In this document: positions 24,484 to 32,875 of the stretch, one piece after another | How the letters are laid out: each line of letters opens with the position of its first letter | How positions within the stretch are numbered: the stretch's first letter is position 1 | Assembly (NCBI RefSeq): GCF_029623395.1 | Contig: NZ_JAPYKK010000011.1 | Location: 1-64,000 of the forward strand | Direction of reading: 5' to 3' | Length of the DNA stretch: 64,000 nucleotides | From: Sphingomonas echinoides | Lineage (GTDB): Bacteria; Pseudomonadota; Alphaproteobacteria; Sphingomonadales; Sphingomonadaceae | Translations under genes and position numbers: made by a program | Notes under the pieces: generated by a model | The model's database searches: none | Told to the model about the DNA's origin: nothing | Seen by the model: the letters and a program-made list of their open reading frames with translations, nothing else

Positions 24484-25066
24484 CGGCGTAGACGTCGCAG
24501 CGTTAATCGCCGGCTATGAGCGCGGGTTGATGCCGCTCGCTGAGGCTGAGCCGAAAGGCAAATCGCGGCGCAATCCGGAAGCCGCCGGCGCACTGACGAC
24601 GCTGCTCGGCGACGATCTGGCGATGATCGCAACGAAGATTGCACCGACGCTGTCGCCTGAGCAGTCAGATGCGTGGATCAGGGTCATGTGCGTCGCACTG
24701 GCCGACCTGCCCGGTCGCGTCGCGCGCGAAGCCGCCACGTCTGCGCTTCATCGGCCGATGAAGTTCCTGAACGAGGTCGAGACGGTCATTCGGGACGAGG
24801 CTGCGGCTATCACGATCCGGCATTCGGTAGCGCTCCGTCGCCTCCGCCAGCTGGCAGACGCGATCGCGTGGGCGGCCAAGCCATCCACCATGCTGCCCGA
24901 GGACGATGTCAGTACCAGGCCGATACCACCGGAGCGGATCCGCGCGCTGAGCCGCCTCGGTGGTTGGCCTGAATTCAAGCGGATGGGCCTTGCGACCGGT
25001 AGTTTCACCCAGGACGAAATCGATGCGGCCCTGTCCGAGCCGATCGAACAGGCGCAAGCCGCATGA
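24377..25066 (+). CDS. Hypothetical replication-module protein, 229 aa
   Basis: The start at ATG 24377, preceded by GAAGGA, lies inside the DUF1376 gene, giving a 107-base overlap in another frame; later in-frame ATGs at about 24449 and 24470 are alternatives. Mostly helical: VDVAALIAGYERGLMPLAEA, TTLLGDDLAMIATKIAPTLS, VALRRLRQLADAIAW. No helicase or ATPase motif. Position after the initiator is where a helicase loader or primase partner is expected. Confidence 0.65.
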   Translation: MANDLTTTDRADQSRAVGAFANSTMWNLTSAMARADGVDVAALIAGYERGLMPLAEAEPKGKSRRNPEAAGALTTLLGDDLAMIATKIAPTLSPEQSDAWIRVMCVALADLPGRVAREAATSALHRPMKFLNEVETVIRDEAAAITIRHSVALRRLRQLADAIAWAAKPSTMLPEDDVSTRPIPPERIRALSRLGGWPEFKRMGLATGSFTQDEIDAALSEPIEQAQAA

Positions 25067-25323
25067 TGCCGCCGCTCTGCAAAAGCTGCGAACTGTTTCA
25101 CGGAATGAATGCTCGAAGGCTTTGCCTGCGACACTCGCGTTGGGATCCGGTCCAAGGCGATGTCGCAATGCCAACCTTCGCTGATCGCGAACGGTCACGG
25201 TCTTGGTTCGGCGCGGATCGCTGCGGACCAGATGGCCAGTACCACCGAGAACGTGTTCCGATGACGCTCCCAAGCGGAGGTTCAGCGGTGATGCGGTCCG
25301 CGCTGCCGCCGCCAATCAAATGA
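25063..25323 (+). CDS. Small Cys-containing prophage protein, 86 aa
   Basis: MMPPLCKSCELFHGMNARRL CLRHSRWDP and RSWFGADRCGPDGQYHRE; four Cys plus His in a spacing that could bind zinc. Such proteins are common in sphingomonad prophages between replication and packaging genes. The start ATG 25063 overlaps the preceding TGA. Function unknown. Confidence 0.6.
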   Translation: MMPPLCKSCELFHGMNARRLCLRHSRWDPVQGDVAMPTFADRERSRSWFGADRCGPDGQYHRERVPMTLPSGGSAVMRSALPPPIK

Positions 25324-25370
25324 CAACACACCGAGTTTTCAATTCAGTATCAAGGTTCAAGGGGTGGGAA

Positions 25371-25628
25371 ATGAGTAGGAAGGCAGCACGGCGCAGGGAC
25401 GATGCGGATTGGTGCATCTTGCGGACATCGGGCGGTCGGACGCTCAACCTAGCCCGCTCGCTCGCCGAGGCGGGCTTTGACGTTTGGACGCCCACTCGCA
25501 CGATCAAGCGTCCGCACGGGAAGCCCGACGTGAAGGGCCGACGGAGTACGATCGAGATTGATATGCCGATCCTGCCTACTTTTGGGCCGGAGGTGCCGCG
25601 TCATGGCAACCCGCAAATCTACTCATGA
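25371..25628 (+). CDS. Short NusG-like (NGN domain) protein, C-terminally truncated
   Basis: 85 residues from ATG 25371, with AAGGGG six bases upstream; an ATG at 25320 overlaps the previous stop. DADWCILRTSGGRTLNLARS LAEAGFDVWTPTRTIKRPH and IEIDMPILPTF match the beginning of a NusG N-terminal (NGN) domain: W-x-(I/V)-L, L-A-x-S-L, G-(F)-x-V-W-T-P, and the (I/L)-P-x-(F) turn. The usual continuation of NGN and the KOW domain are missing; the last 14 residues are unrelated. It sits just before terminase, where NusG-like antiterminators of late genes are found. It may be a remnant or a minimal version. Confidence 0.65.
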   Translation: MSRKAARRRDDADWCILRTSGGRTLNLARSLAEAGFDVWTPTRTIKRPHGKPDVKGRRSTIEIDMPILPTFGPEVPRHGNPQIYS

Positions 25629-26175
25629 CTGGGTTCGCATAGAACTCGAATACTTGACCGGCGAAGTTTCTATTCGGGAAATAGCTGATCGTCATGAAAT
25701 ATCGGAAGGCGCTATTCGTAAGCGCGCCAAGGCGGAAAACTGGGTTCGAGCGGTACGCAAGGTGCGCACCGTGCGTACTTCGCGGACTTCCCCCGCAACG
25801 CAGCCATCGCCTCCGACTGAGCGGCCTCCGACACCTGAAGCATCAGTCATCGCTGAGCGTGGTCGCGGGCTAGTGGCACGCATGCTCGACGAGCTCGATG
25901 CGACAACCGCGCATATTGGCGAGCTAGAAGAAATGATCGAGGACCTCACTGCCGGGGATCGCGATGGCCGCCGGCACGACGGTATGATGAGTGCCATCAG
26001 CCTCTCCGGACGTGCGAAGACACTGAAGGAGCTGGCCACAGCCTTTAAGACGATCAACGAAGCGTCCGCACCCCAAGGAAAGAAGGCGGCGGCGCAGGAG
26101 CGGGCCCGGGAGGTTGCCGGCGGCAGCAGGTTCCGCCCGGTCGGAACGCCAGCTCTCAAGGTTGTGAAGCCGTGA
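25603..26175 (+). CDS. Terminase small subunit
   Basis: 190 residues from ATG 25603, overlapping the NusG-like gene by 26 bases. The N-terminal helix-turn-helix (RIELEYLTGEVSIREIADRH, EISEGAIRKRAKAENW) is typical of packaging small subunits that bind pac/cos DNA. A Thr/Pro-rich linker follows, then a helical oligomerisation part (MLDELDATTAHIGELEEMI, LSGRAKTLKELATAFKTIN). The start of the large subunit follows after one base. Confidence 0.85.
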   Translation: MATRKSTHDWVRIELEYLTGEVSIREIADRHEISEGAIRKRAKAENWVRAVRKVRTVRTSRTSPATQPSPPTERPPTPEASVIAERGRGLVARMLDELDATTAHIGELEEMIEDLTAGDRDGRRHDGMMSAISLSGRAKTLKELATAFKTINEASAPQGKKAAAQERAREVAGGSRFRPVGTPALKVVKP

Positions 26176-26176
26176 C

Positions 26177-27868
26177 TTGGTAGAGCTGACCTGGTCGACC
26201 GCTTGCCTGGACTGGAAACGGCGTATCCGCGATCGACGATCGCTTATCCCGTTCTCGCCGCTGTTTCCGGTGTCGGCAGAGGCAAAGATGGCAGTCTTCA
26301 CGTCGTTGAAGATTGTCGACCTGCCGGGGCAGCCGACCTTCGGGGAGGCCAGCGACGAGTGGTTGCTCGACTTCGCAGCGGCGGTGTTCGGGGCGTTCGA
26401 CCCGGAGACCAACCGGCAGCTGATCACCGAATATTTCCTCCTTATCAGCAAAAAAAATACGAAGTCGACGCTCGCTGCCGGCATCATGTTGACCGAGCTG
26501 GCTTGTGGCTTTCGGTCATACGACGAAAACCTGATCCTCGCTCCCACCAAGGAGGTGGCGGCGAACAGCTTCGCTCCCGCGATGGGCATGATCGATGCCG
26601 ACGAGGAACTTGCCGATCTCTTGAAATATCAGGAGCATCTGAAGCTCATCACGCATCGCGAGATGAAGTCGACCCTGAAGGTGGTTGCTGCTGATAGCGG
26701 CACGGTCGCGGGGAAAAAAGCGAGCCGGGTGCTGGTCGACGAGCTCTGGCTGTTTGGCGAAATGTCCAACGCTGATTCGATGCTCAAGGAAGCAACCGGT
26801 GGTCAGGTCAGCCGCCCTGAAGGTTACACGATCTACCTAACGACCCAATCCGACAAACCCCCTGCGGGCGTGTTCAAGCAGAAGCTCGGCTATTTCCGTG
26901 ACGTGCGCGACGGCAAGATCGTCGACCCCCGGAAGCTACCTGTCCTGTACGAATTTCCCGATGAGATGGTCGCTGAAGGCGAGCACTTATCCCCTGCTAA
27001 CTTCTACCTCACCAATCCCAACATAGGCCGCTCTGTCACCCAAACCTGGCTAGAAGAGAAGGCATCCGAAGCTGACCATGACGCGGACGGTCCTCGCGCC
27101 GTTTTTTACGCGAAGCACCTCAATGTCGAGATTGGCATCGGCCTTCGGCATGATGCCTGGGTCGGGGCTCTTTATTGGCAGGCGGCGCAGGCCGCGCCTG
27201 AGGTCTGGGACGGATCGCTCGACCAATTCCTTGAGATCGTCGAGGTTGTGGTCGCCGGCGGCGACGGCGGCGGTCTAGACGATCTTTTCGGACTGGCGCT
27301 GCTTGGTCGGCACAAGGTTACAAAGCAATGGCTGCTCTGGTGCAAAGCATGGGCGCAGCAGGACGTTTTCGAGAGACGTAAGGACATCGTCTCAAACCTC
27401 GATGACTTTGCGACCGAGGGGTCGCTCGTCAAATGCGTTACGCCGACGCAGGATTTAGTCGAGGTCGTCGACCTCCTCGAGCGTATCAAAGATCTCGGGC
27501 TGTTCCCCGAACAGGCGGCAATCGGCCTTGATCCGCAGAACATCACTTCGCTTGTCGACGAACTGACCGGGCGGGGGTTCACGGTCGAGCAGCTTCCGGC
27601 GATCAGTCAGGGCTATCGCCTCTCAGGCGCGGTCTGGGGCACCGAGCGCAAGCTGAAGGACGGCACGATGATCCACGCCGGTCAGCGCTTGATGGCCTGG
27701 TGCGCCGGTAACGCGAAGGCCGAGCAACGCGGCAACGCAGTGCTGATCACGAAACAGGTCGCGGGCAAGGCGAAGATCGATCCGCTCATCGCCGCCTTCA
27801 ACGCGGTGGTGCTCATGTCGCGCAACCCGGAAGCCGCCGGTGCGGGGCCACAATTCATGTTCATCTGA
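26177..27868 (+). CDS. Terminase large subunit (HK97-type)
   Basis: ATPase and nuclease that packages phage DNA. 563 residues from a TTG at 26177; the RBS is poor, suggesting coupling to the small subunit. Seen: deviant Walker A SKKNTKST (residues 91-98), Walker B VLVDELWLF with D188/E189, coupling region TTQSD, and a C-terminal nuclease region with AGGDGGGLDDLFGL and FIGLDPQ-type acidic segments (IGLDPQNITSLVDEL). Matches the Terminase_1 family of HK97-like siphoviruses. Confidence 0.92.
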   Translation: MVELTWSTACLDWKRRIRDRRSLIPFSPLFPVSAEAKMAVFTSLKIVDLPGQPTFGEASDEWLLDFAAAVFGAFDPETNRQLITEYFLLISKKNTKSTLAAGIMLTELACGFRSYDENLILAPTKEVAANSFAPAMGMIDADEELADLLKYQEHLKLITHREMKSTLKVVAADSGTVAGKKASRVLVDELWLFGEMSNADSMLKEATGGQVSRPEGYTIYLTTQSDKPPAGVFKQKLGYFRDVRDGKIVDPRKLPVLYEFPDEMVAEGEHLSPANFYLTNPNIGRSVTQTWLEEKASEADHDADGPRAVFYAKHLNVEIGIGLRHDAWVGALYWQAAQAAPEVWDGSLDQFLEIVEVVVAGGDGGGLDDLFGLALLGRHKVTKQWLLWCKAWAQQDVFERRKDIVSNLDDFATEGSLVKCVTPTQDLVEVVDLLERIKDLGLFPEQAAIGLDPQNITSLVDELTGRGFTVEQLPAISQGYRLSGAVWGTERKLKDGTMIHAGQRLMAWCAGNAKAEQRGNAVLITKQVAGKAKIDPLIAAFNAVVLMSRNPEAAGAGPQFMFI

Positions 27869-27878
27869 AAGGCACCCC

Positions 27879-28499
27879 ATGGACAACAGGGCATACAGCG
27901 TCCTTGCGATCAAGGCGGTCAACGAAGACGCTCGCACCATCGAAGGCATCGCGACAACGCCGACCGTCGATCGCGTCGGTGACATCATCGAGCCGTTGGG
28001 GGTCAAGTTCACCAACCCCATGCCGTTCCTTTGGCAGCACAACCACGATCAGCCAGTCGGCACGTGCGAGTTCGGCCAGCCGACCGCGAACGGGATCCCG
28101 TTCAAGGCGAAGGTCGCCAAGACCGACGAGCCCGGTCTCCTCAAGGACCTGCTCGATCTCGCCTGGCAGTCGATCAAGCTGGGCCTCGTCCGCGCGACCA
28201 GCATCGGCTTCCGGCCGATCGAATACGCCTACATGGAAGCCGGCGGGATCCGCTTCACCGAAGTGGAAGTGTTCGAGCTTTCCGCGGTGACGATCCCGGC
28301 CAACGCCGATGCGATCATCACCGCCATCAAGTCGATTGATACCGGCCTGCGTCATGCGGCCGGCATTCCCGACCCCGAAATCCCCGCAGACCTCGAGCGT
28401 GCCGCGTCAGGCAAAAGCGTTCGAGTCGTCAAGCTGGAGAACCCTGCCCGCGATCGGGCTCCCCCTGTTGTGATCCGCGAAATCAAGCGGCTCGCCTGA
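27879..28499 (+). CDS. HK97-family prohead protease
   Basis: 206 residues from ATG 27879, preceded by GAAAGG. N-terminal VLAIKAVNEDARTIEGIATT PTVDRVGDIIEPLG, then FLWQHNHDQPVGTCEFGQ with the catalytic His region, and later VRATSIGFRPIEY with the nucleophile-type serine and FELSAVTIPANADA, all typical of the U35/S78 prohead protease. It cleaves the capsid delta domain. Located directly before the capsid gene, as expected. Confidence 0.92.
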   Translation: MDNRAYSVLAIKAVNEDARTIEGIATTPTVDRVGDIIEPLGVKFTNPMPFLWQHNHDQPVGTCEFGQPTANGIPFKAKVAKTDEPGLLKDLLDLAWQSIKLGLVRATSIGFRPIEYAYMEAGGIRFTEVEVFELSAVTIPANADAIITAIKSIDTGLRHAAGIPDPEIPADLERAASGKSVRVVKLENPARDRAPPVVIREIKRLA

Positions 28500-28516
28500 T
28501 CAAAGGACGATAGACG

Positions 28517-29908
28517 ATGAACTATGCTGCGCAGATTGGCGCATTCGAGACCAAGCGCGCCGCGCTGGTCGCCGCCAACGACACCATCATGGAAAAGGCC
28601 GCTACCGACGGGGCAACCCTCGACGCCGCCCAGACCGAAGAATTCGATGGCAACCAGGCCGACATCGAATCGATCGACAGCCACCTGAAGCGCCTCAAGC
28701 AGGCCGAGAAGTCGGCTGGCGAGAAGGCAACCCCGGTCGCGGGCGGTAGCGCTGCGGATGCCGGAACGACCCGCGGCGGTTCGCGGATCGAGATCAAGGG
28801 CCACAACCTTCCCAAGGGTACCGCCTTCACGCGCTACGCGATGGCGCTTGCGCGGTCGAAGGGTAACCTGATGCAGGCCGCCGAGATCGCCAAGACCTGG
28901 CGGGACACCACGCCGGAAGTCGAGAACGTCCTCAAGGCGGCAGTCTCGGCAGGTACCACTACCGATACGGCATGGGCAAAGCCGCTGGTCGAATACCAGA
29001 ACATGTCGAGCGAGTTCGCCGAACTGCTTCGTCCGGCGACGATCATCGGCCGCATCCAGGGTCTTCGCCGCGTACCGTTCGAGATCAAGATCCCGCGTCA
29101 GACCGGCGGTTCGTCGGTCGGCTGGGTCGGCGAGGGTAAGCCCAAGCCGGTGAGCGCGCTTGCGTTCGACCAGATCCGTCTCGGTCGCGCGAAGACCGCG
29201 GGCATCGTCGTGATCACGGACGAGCTTGCACGCGCCTCCTCGCCCTCGGCTGAGCAGGTGGTGAAGGACGATCTGGTCAGCCAGACCGCGCAGTTCCTCG
29301 ACCAGCAGTTCGTGGATCCGACGAAGGCTGCGGTGCAGGACGTTTCGCCGGCATCTATCACCAATGGGGTGACCCCGATCGTTGCCTCGGGGGTCGACGC
29401 AGACGCCGTTCGACACGACGCGAAGTTGCTGATGGGCAAGTTCCTGACGGCCAACCTCTCGCTCGGCGGCGCGGTCTGGATCATGACCGAGATGCAGGCG
29501 CTGGGCCTGGCACTGATGGCCAACCCCCTTGGCCAGCCTGAGTTCGCCGGGATGGTCATCAACGGCGCCAGCGGCGGCACCTTCATGGGCTTGCCGGTTG
29601 TCCTGTCGGAGAACGTCCCCGTCAACGCCGGCTCGGGCACGCCCGTTACCGGTGCCGGTTCGCGGATCATCCTCGCCAAGGCGAACGAGATCCTGCTGGC
29701 CGACGACGGCGAGACGATGCTCGATGTCAGCAGCGAGGCATCGCTGCAGATGGAGAGCGCGCCGGACGCGCCGGCGACTGCCAACACCGTTCTTCTGTCG
29801 CTCTGGCAGAACAACATGATCGGCATCCGCGCCGAGCGCTACATCAACTGGGGCAAGCGTCGCCCCGGTGCGGTGCAGTTCATCGACAGCGCCAACTACG
29901 GCGGCTGA
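28517..29908 (+). CDS. Major capsid protein (HK97 family)
   Basis: 463 residues. The N-terminal 75 residues are a helical delta/scaffold domain (DTIMEKAATDGATLDAAQTE, IESIDSHLKRLKQAEK) expected to be removed by the protease. The fold starts around residue 90 and contains the family patterns FAELLRPATIIGRIQ, FEIKIPRQTGGSSVGWVGEG, LGRAKTAGIVVITDELARAS and, late, GIRAERYINWGKRRPGAVQF. Strong RBS (AAAGGA). A GC hairpin follows the stop. Confidence 0.93.
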   Translation: MNYAAQIGAFETKRAALVAANDTIMEKAATDGATLDAAQTEEFDGNQADIESIDSHLKRLKQAEKSAGEKATPVAGGSAADAGTTRGGSRIEIKGHNLPKGTAFTRYAMALARSKGNLMQAAEIAKTWRDTTPEVENVLKAAVSAGTTTDTAWAKPLVEYQNMSSEFAELLRPATIIGRIQGLRRVPFEIKIPRQTGGSSVGWVGEGKPKPVSALAFDQIRLGRAKTAGIVVITDELARASSPSAEQVVKDDLVSQTAQFLDQQFVDPTKAAVQDVSPASITNGVTPIVASGVDADAVRHDAKLLMGKFLTANLSLGGAVWIMTEMQALGLALMANPLGQPEFAGMVINGASGGTFMGLPVVLSENVPVNAGSGTPVTGAGSRIILAKANEILLADDGETMLDVSSEASLQMESAPDAPATANTVLLSLWQNNMIGIRAERYINWGKRRPGAVQFIDSANYGG

Positions 29909-29920
29909 GGCCACGTAGCC

Positions 29921-29951
29921 CCCGCCCGGACGCACACCGCGCCCGGGCGGG
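29921..29951 (+). terminator. GC-rich hairpin after the capsid gene
   Basis: CCCGCCCGG (29921-29929) pairs perfectly with CCGGGCGGG (29943-29951) around a 13-base loop. No U-run follows, so it is more likely an mRNA-stabilising or attenuating structure than a full terminator. It would help make more capsid than downstream products. Confidence 0.5.
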
Positions 29952-29977
29952 ATACGCCGTTCTCGAAAGGATAGGCG

Positions 29978-30244
29978 ATGAAGCATCAAGCATATTTCAC
30001 CCGCGCGCTGAAGGCGAACGATCCGCGCTATGCCCGGGTGTTCGGCAAGCTCGGGTACGACCGCGCCGACATCGTGTCGGACGACGCTGCTGCGGTGGAT
30101 CTTACCGACACTGGTGGCTCTGCTGATGATCTTGAGCAGCTGCGCGCAGAATATCAGGTATCGGTCGGCAAGAAGCCGTATCACGGCTGGGACGCCGCGG
30201 CTCTGCGCGAGAAGATCGCGGAAGCCAAAGGCCGGCAGGCCTGA
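29978..30244 (+). CDS. Small head-region protein, 88 aa
   Basis: MKHQAYFTRALKANDPRYAR VFGKLGYDR, acidic middle, then LEQLRAEYQVSVGKKPYHGW DAAALREKI, a short helix-extended-loop-helix motif (L-R-x-x-Y-x-x-x-x-G-K-K-P-x-x-x-W-x-x-x-x-L) seen at the ends of various phage head proteins. Function unknown, possibly capsid-associated. Its stop overlaps the portal start by one base. Confidence 0.6.
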   Translation: MKHQAYFTRALKANDPRYARVFGKLGYDRADIVSDDAAAVDLTDTGGSADDLEQLRAEYQVSVGKKPYHGWDAAALREKIAEAKGRQA

Positions 30245-31602
30245 TGCGCTTCCTCGGCTTTGACTTCGGACGGACCAAGTCCGTCAGCCCGGTCGACGAC
30301 CGGCGCGGCTGGTTCGGCATCGTCCGAGAGAGCTTCGCCGGCGCATGGCAGGAGAACGTCGAAGTCAAAGTCGAGAGCGTGCTGGCTTACCACGCCGTGT
30401 TCGCGTGCATGACGCTGATCGCGTCCGATATTTCCAAGTTGCGCGTGAAGCTCGTTGCGCAGTCCGCGTCCGGCATCTGGTCGGAGACGACGCGCTCTTC
30501 CTACTCGCCGGTCCTGCGTAAGCCGAACCCCTTTCAGACCCGCATCCAGTTCTGGGAAAGCTATTTCCTGTCGAAGCTGGCTCGCGGCAATACGTACGTC
30601 CTGAAGCGGCGCGACGGGCGCGGCATCGTAACCGCCCTGTATGTCCTCGACCCGAACCGCGTGAAGGTGCTCGTCAGCGATGAGGGCGAAGTGTTCTACG
30701 AACTTCAGGCGGACAATCTCGCCGGGTTCACCGGACAGATAGCCGTCCCCGCACGCGAGATCATCCACGATCGATTCAACTGCCTGTTTCACCCCCTCGT
30801 CGGCCTGTCGCCGCTGTTCGCAAACGGCTTGGCTGCAACGCAGGGCCTCAAGATCCAGAACAATTCGGCGAACTTCTTCGGCAACCAGTCCCGCCCCGGC
30901 GGCATCCTCGTCGCACCCGGGAACATTGGGAAGGATACCGCCGACGAGCTGAAGGACAACTGGCACGCGAATTACAGCGGCAAGAACGCCGGTAAGGTCG
31001 CTGTGCTCGGCAACGGGATGAAATACGAATCGATCGCGGTAACGCCGAGCGACGCCAAACTGATCGAGCAGCTGAAGTGGACGTCCGAGGTTGTCTGTTC
31101 GACCTTCCACGTTCCTCCGTACAAGCTCGGGATCGGCAATCTGCCGACGAACAGCAACGTCGAGAGCCTGAACCTCGAATATTACACGCAGGCGCTGCAA
31201 TCGCTGATCGAAGCTGCGGAGCTTTGTCTCGATGAGGGCCTTGGCATTGGCGAAGGCTTCGGCATCGGAACGGAATTCGATCTCGACGGCCTGTTGCGCA
31301 TGGATACGGCTGCGCTTGTAGAGGCCGAGTCCAAAGCGGTCGGCGCCGGCATCAAGAAAATCGACGAGGCGCGCCTACGCCTCGACCTCGAACCAACCGA
31401 GGGTGGGAACACGCCCTACCTGCAGGAGCAGAATTACAGCCTCGCAGCTTTGGCGAAGCGCGACGCCAACGCCGATCCGTTTGCGAGCAAGGGTACCGCC
31501 GTGCCGACCGATCCGGCCAACGACAACGCAGTCGCAGAACAGCAAGCGCGCGCGACGATCGCGCTGTTCGAGAAAGAACTCCGGGAGGCCCTGAATGCTT
31601 GA
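30244..31602 (+). CDS. Portal protein (HK97 family)
   Basis: 452 residues. Forms the dodecameric DNA entry ring. Seen: AYHAVFACMTLIASDISKLR VKL, NPFQTRIQFWESYFLSKLAR GNTYVLKRRD, YVLDPNRVKVLVS, IIHDRFNC, GLSPLFANGLAA, GNGMKYESIAVTPSDAKLIE and VPPYKLGIGN, the standard HK97 portal series. The position after the capsid gene, not before it, is unusual. It overlaps the next gene by 8 nt. Confidence 0.92.
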   Translation: MRFLGFDFGRTKSVSPVDDRRGWFGIVRESFAGAWQENVEVKVESVLAYHAVFACMTLIASDISKLRVKLVAQSASGIWSETTRSSYSPVLRKPNPFQTRIQFWESYFLSKLARGNTYVLKRRDGRGIVTALYVLDPNRVKVLVSDEGEVFYELQADNLAGFTGQIAVPAREIIHDRFNCLFHPLVGLSPLFANGLAATQGLKIQNNSANFFGNQSRPGGILVAPGNIGKDTADELKDNWHANYSGKNAGKVAVLGNGMKYESIAVTPSDAKLIEQLKWTSEVVCSTFHVPPYKLGIGNLPTNSNVESLNLEYYTQALQSLIEAAELCLDEGLGIGEGFGIGTEFDLDGLLRMDTAALVEAESKAVGAGIKKIDEARLRLDLEPTEGGNTPYLQEQNYSLAALAKRDANADPFASKGTAVPTDPANDNAVAEQQARATIALFEKELREALNA

Positions 31603-32869
31603 CATGAAGGCGCTCGCCCAAGCCACCGCGACGGTTGTCCGCGAGATCCTGCCGACCTTGCTCAAGCTGGAGACGGCGCCACTGCTCGAGCGCATCGCGC
31701 AGCTTGAAGCTCGCGAACCGCTGCCGGGCAAAGACGGCAAGGACGTCGACATCGACGAACTGGCTGCCATGATCAATCGGGCGGTGGCCGCGATTGAGAT
31801 CCCGGTCGCGCAGCCGGGCATCGACGGCAAAGACGTCGATATGGCCGAGGTCCGCTCGATCATCCTGGCCGCAGTGGCAGACCTTCCCCCTGCCCAGCCC
31901 GGTAAAGATGCCGACCCTGCCCTCGTTCGGTCAATCGTAGCGGAAGCGGTTGCCGCGGTCGAAGTCCCAGAAGGGAAGCCCGGCAAGAGCGTCAACATGG
32001 AGGAGGTCCGCACGCTGGTCCTCGCGTCTGTAGCGGACCTGCCACCTGCACAGCCGGGCAAAGACGCCGATCCGGAACTCGTCCGGTCGATGGTGGCCGA
32101 AGCTGTTGCTGCGATCGAGATCCCCGCCGGCAAGGACGGCAAGGACGTTGACATCGATCAGGTCCGTGCGCTCGTACAGTCGGCAGTCGACGCGTTGCCA
32201 GCCGCTCAGCCCGGCAAGGATGCAGATCCAGAACTCGTCCGCTCGCTGGTGGCCGATGCCGTTGCGGGGATTGTCCTTCCGCAACCGCAGGACGGCAAGG
32301 ATGCCGACCCAGCAGCCATCAAGGCCCTGGTCGACGAGGCAGTCGCTGCCTTGCCCCCTGCTGCACCAGGCAGAAGCGTTTCAGCTGATGACGTCGCCCC
32401 CCTGATTCGAGACGAGGTTGCGAAGTCGGTCGCGGATGCCGTCGCGGCGCTCCCGCGCGCCAAGGACGGTGTCGGCGCTGCCGGCGCGGTGATTGATCGC
32501 AACGGCTCGCTCGTTCTGACGCTTAGTGACGGCAAGATGGTCGACCTCGGCCGTGTGGACGGCAAGGACGGTCTCGACGGTACCGGCCCGGAAGACATGG
32601 CGGTCGAACTACTTCCGGACGGTCGCACCGTGCGGTTCGTCTTCGCTAAGGGCGAAAAGGAATATGCCTTCCAAGTACCGTTCCCGGTCGTCCTTGATCG
32701 CGGCGTGTTCAAGGAAGGCACCGCTTACGAGCATGGCGATGCGGTGACGTTCGGCGGCTCGCTGTGGATCGCGCAGCGCGCGACCAGCGAGAAGCCAGAA
32801 GGCAACAACACCGGCTGGCGCCTCGCGGTCAAGAAGGGTCGCGACGGCCGCGATCTGAACAAGGAATAG
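31595..32869 (+). CDS. Repeat-rich head-region protein with C-terminal carbohydrate-binding-like module
   Basis: 424 residues. After a helical start (LAQATATVVREILPTLLKLE), residues about 44-290 are nine repeats of 25-30 residues: PGKDGKDVD or PGKDADP followed by a short helix (VRSIVAEAVAAVEVP). Proline-Gly-Lys-Asp turns alternate with amphipathic helices. Then comes a beta part (GSLVLTLSDGKMVDLG, DGRTVRFVFAKGEKEYAFQV), and the end (GVFKEGTAYEHGDAVTFGGS LWIAQRATSE) resembles a family 5/12 carbohydrate-binding module. Possibly a head fibre or decoration protein; the genomic position among head genes supports this. Confidence 0.7.
   Translation: MLDMKALAQATATVVREILPTLLKLETAPLLERIAQLEAREPLPGKDGKDVDIDELAAMINRAVAAIEIPVAQPGIDGKDVDMAEVRSIILAAVADLPPAQPGKDADPALVRSIVAEAVAAVEVPEGKPGKSVNMEEVRTLVLASVADLPPAQPGKDADPELVRSMVAEAVAAIEIPAGKDGKDVDIDQVRALVQSAVDALPAAQPGKDADPELVRSLVADAVAGIVLPQPQDGKDADPAAIKALVDEAVAALPPAAPGRSVSADDVAPLIRDEVAKSVADAVAALPRAKDGVGAAGAVIDRNGSLVLTLSDGKMVDLGRVDGKDGLDGTGPEDMAVELLPDGRTVRFVFAKGEKEYAFQVPFPVVLDRGVFKEGTAYEHGDAVTFGGSLWIAQRATSEKPEGNNTGWRLAVKKGRDGRDLNKE
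31724..32470 (+). repeat. Tandem coding repeats PGKD(GKDVD/ADP)-helix
   Basis: Nine units of about 75-90 bases, alternating two subtypes: PG-x-DGKDVD ... VADLPPAQ and PGKDADP-(A/E)-LVRS ... AVAA(V/I)E(V/I)P. Two adjacent units make a ~156-base composite repeat. DNA-level identity between composite units is high enough in places (for example PGKDADPELVRS three times) to allow slippage or unequal recombination. Confidence 0.8.
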
Positions 32870-32875
32870 TCGGCG

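Noticed and set aside
28352..30184. 610-codon minus frame across protease and capsid genes
   Set aside because: Antisense shadow; the plus strand encodes recognisable HK97 proteins with ribosome-binding sites.
31724..32470. Repeats considered as a CRISPR-like or minisatellite array
   Set aside because: The repeats are in frame, diverged at third positions and encode a regular protein pattern; no spacers. No CRISPR array was seen elsewhere in the window.
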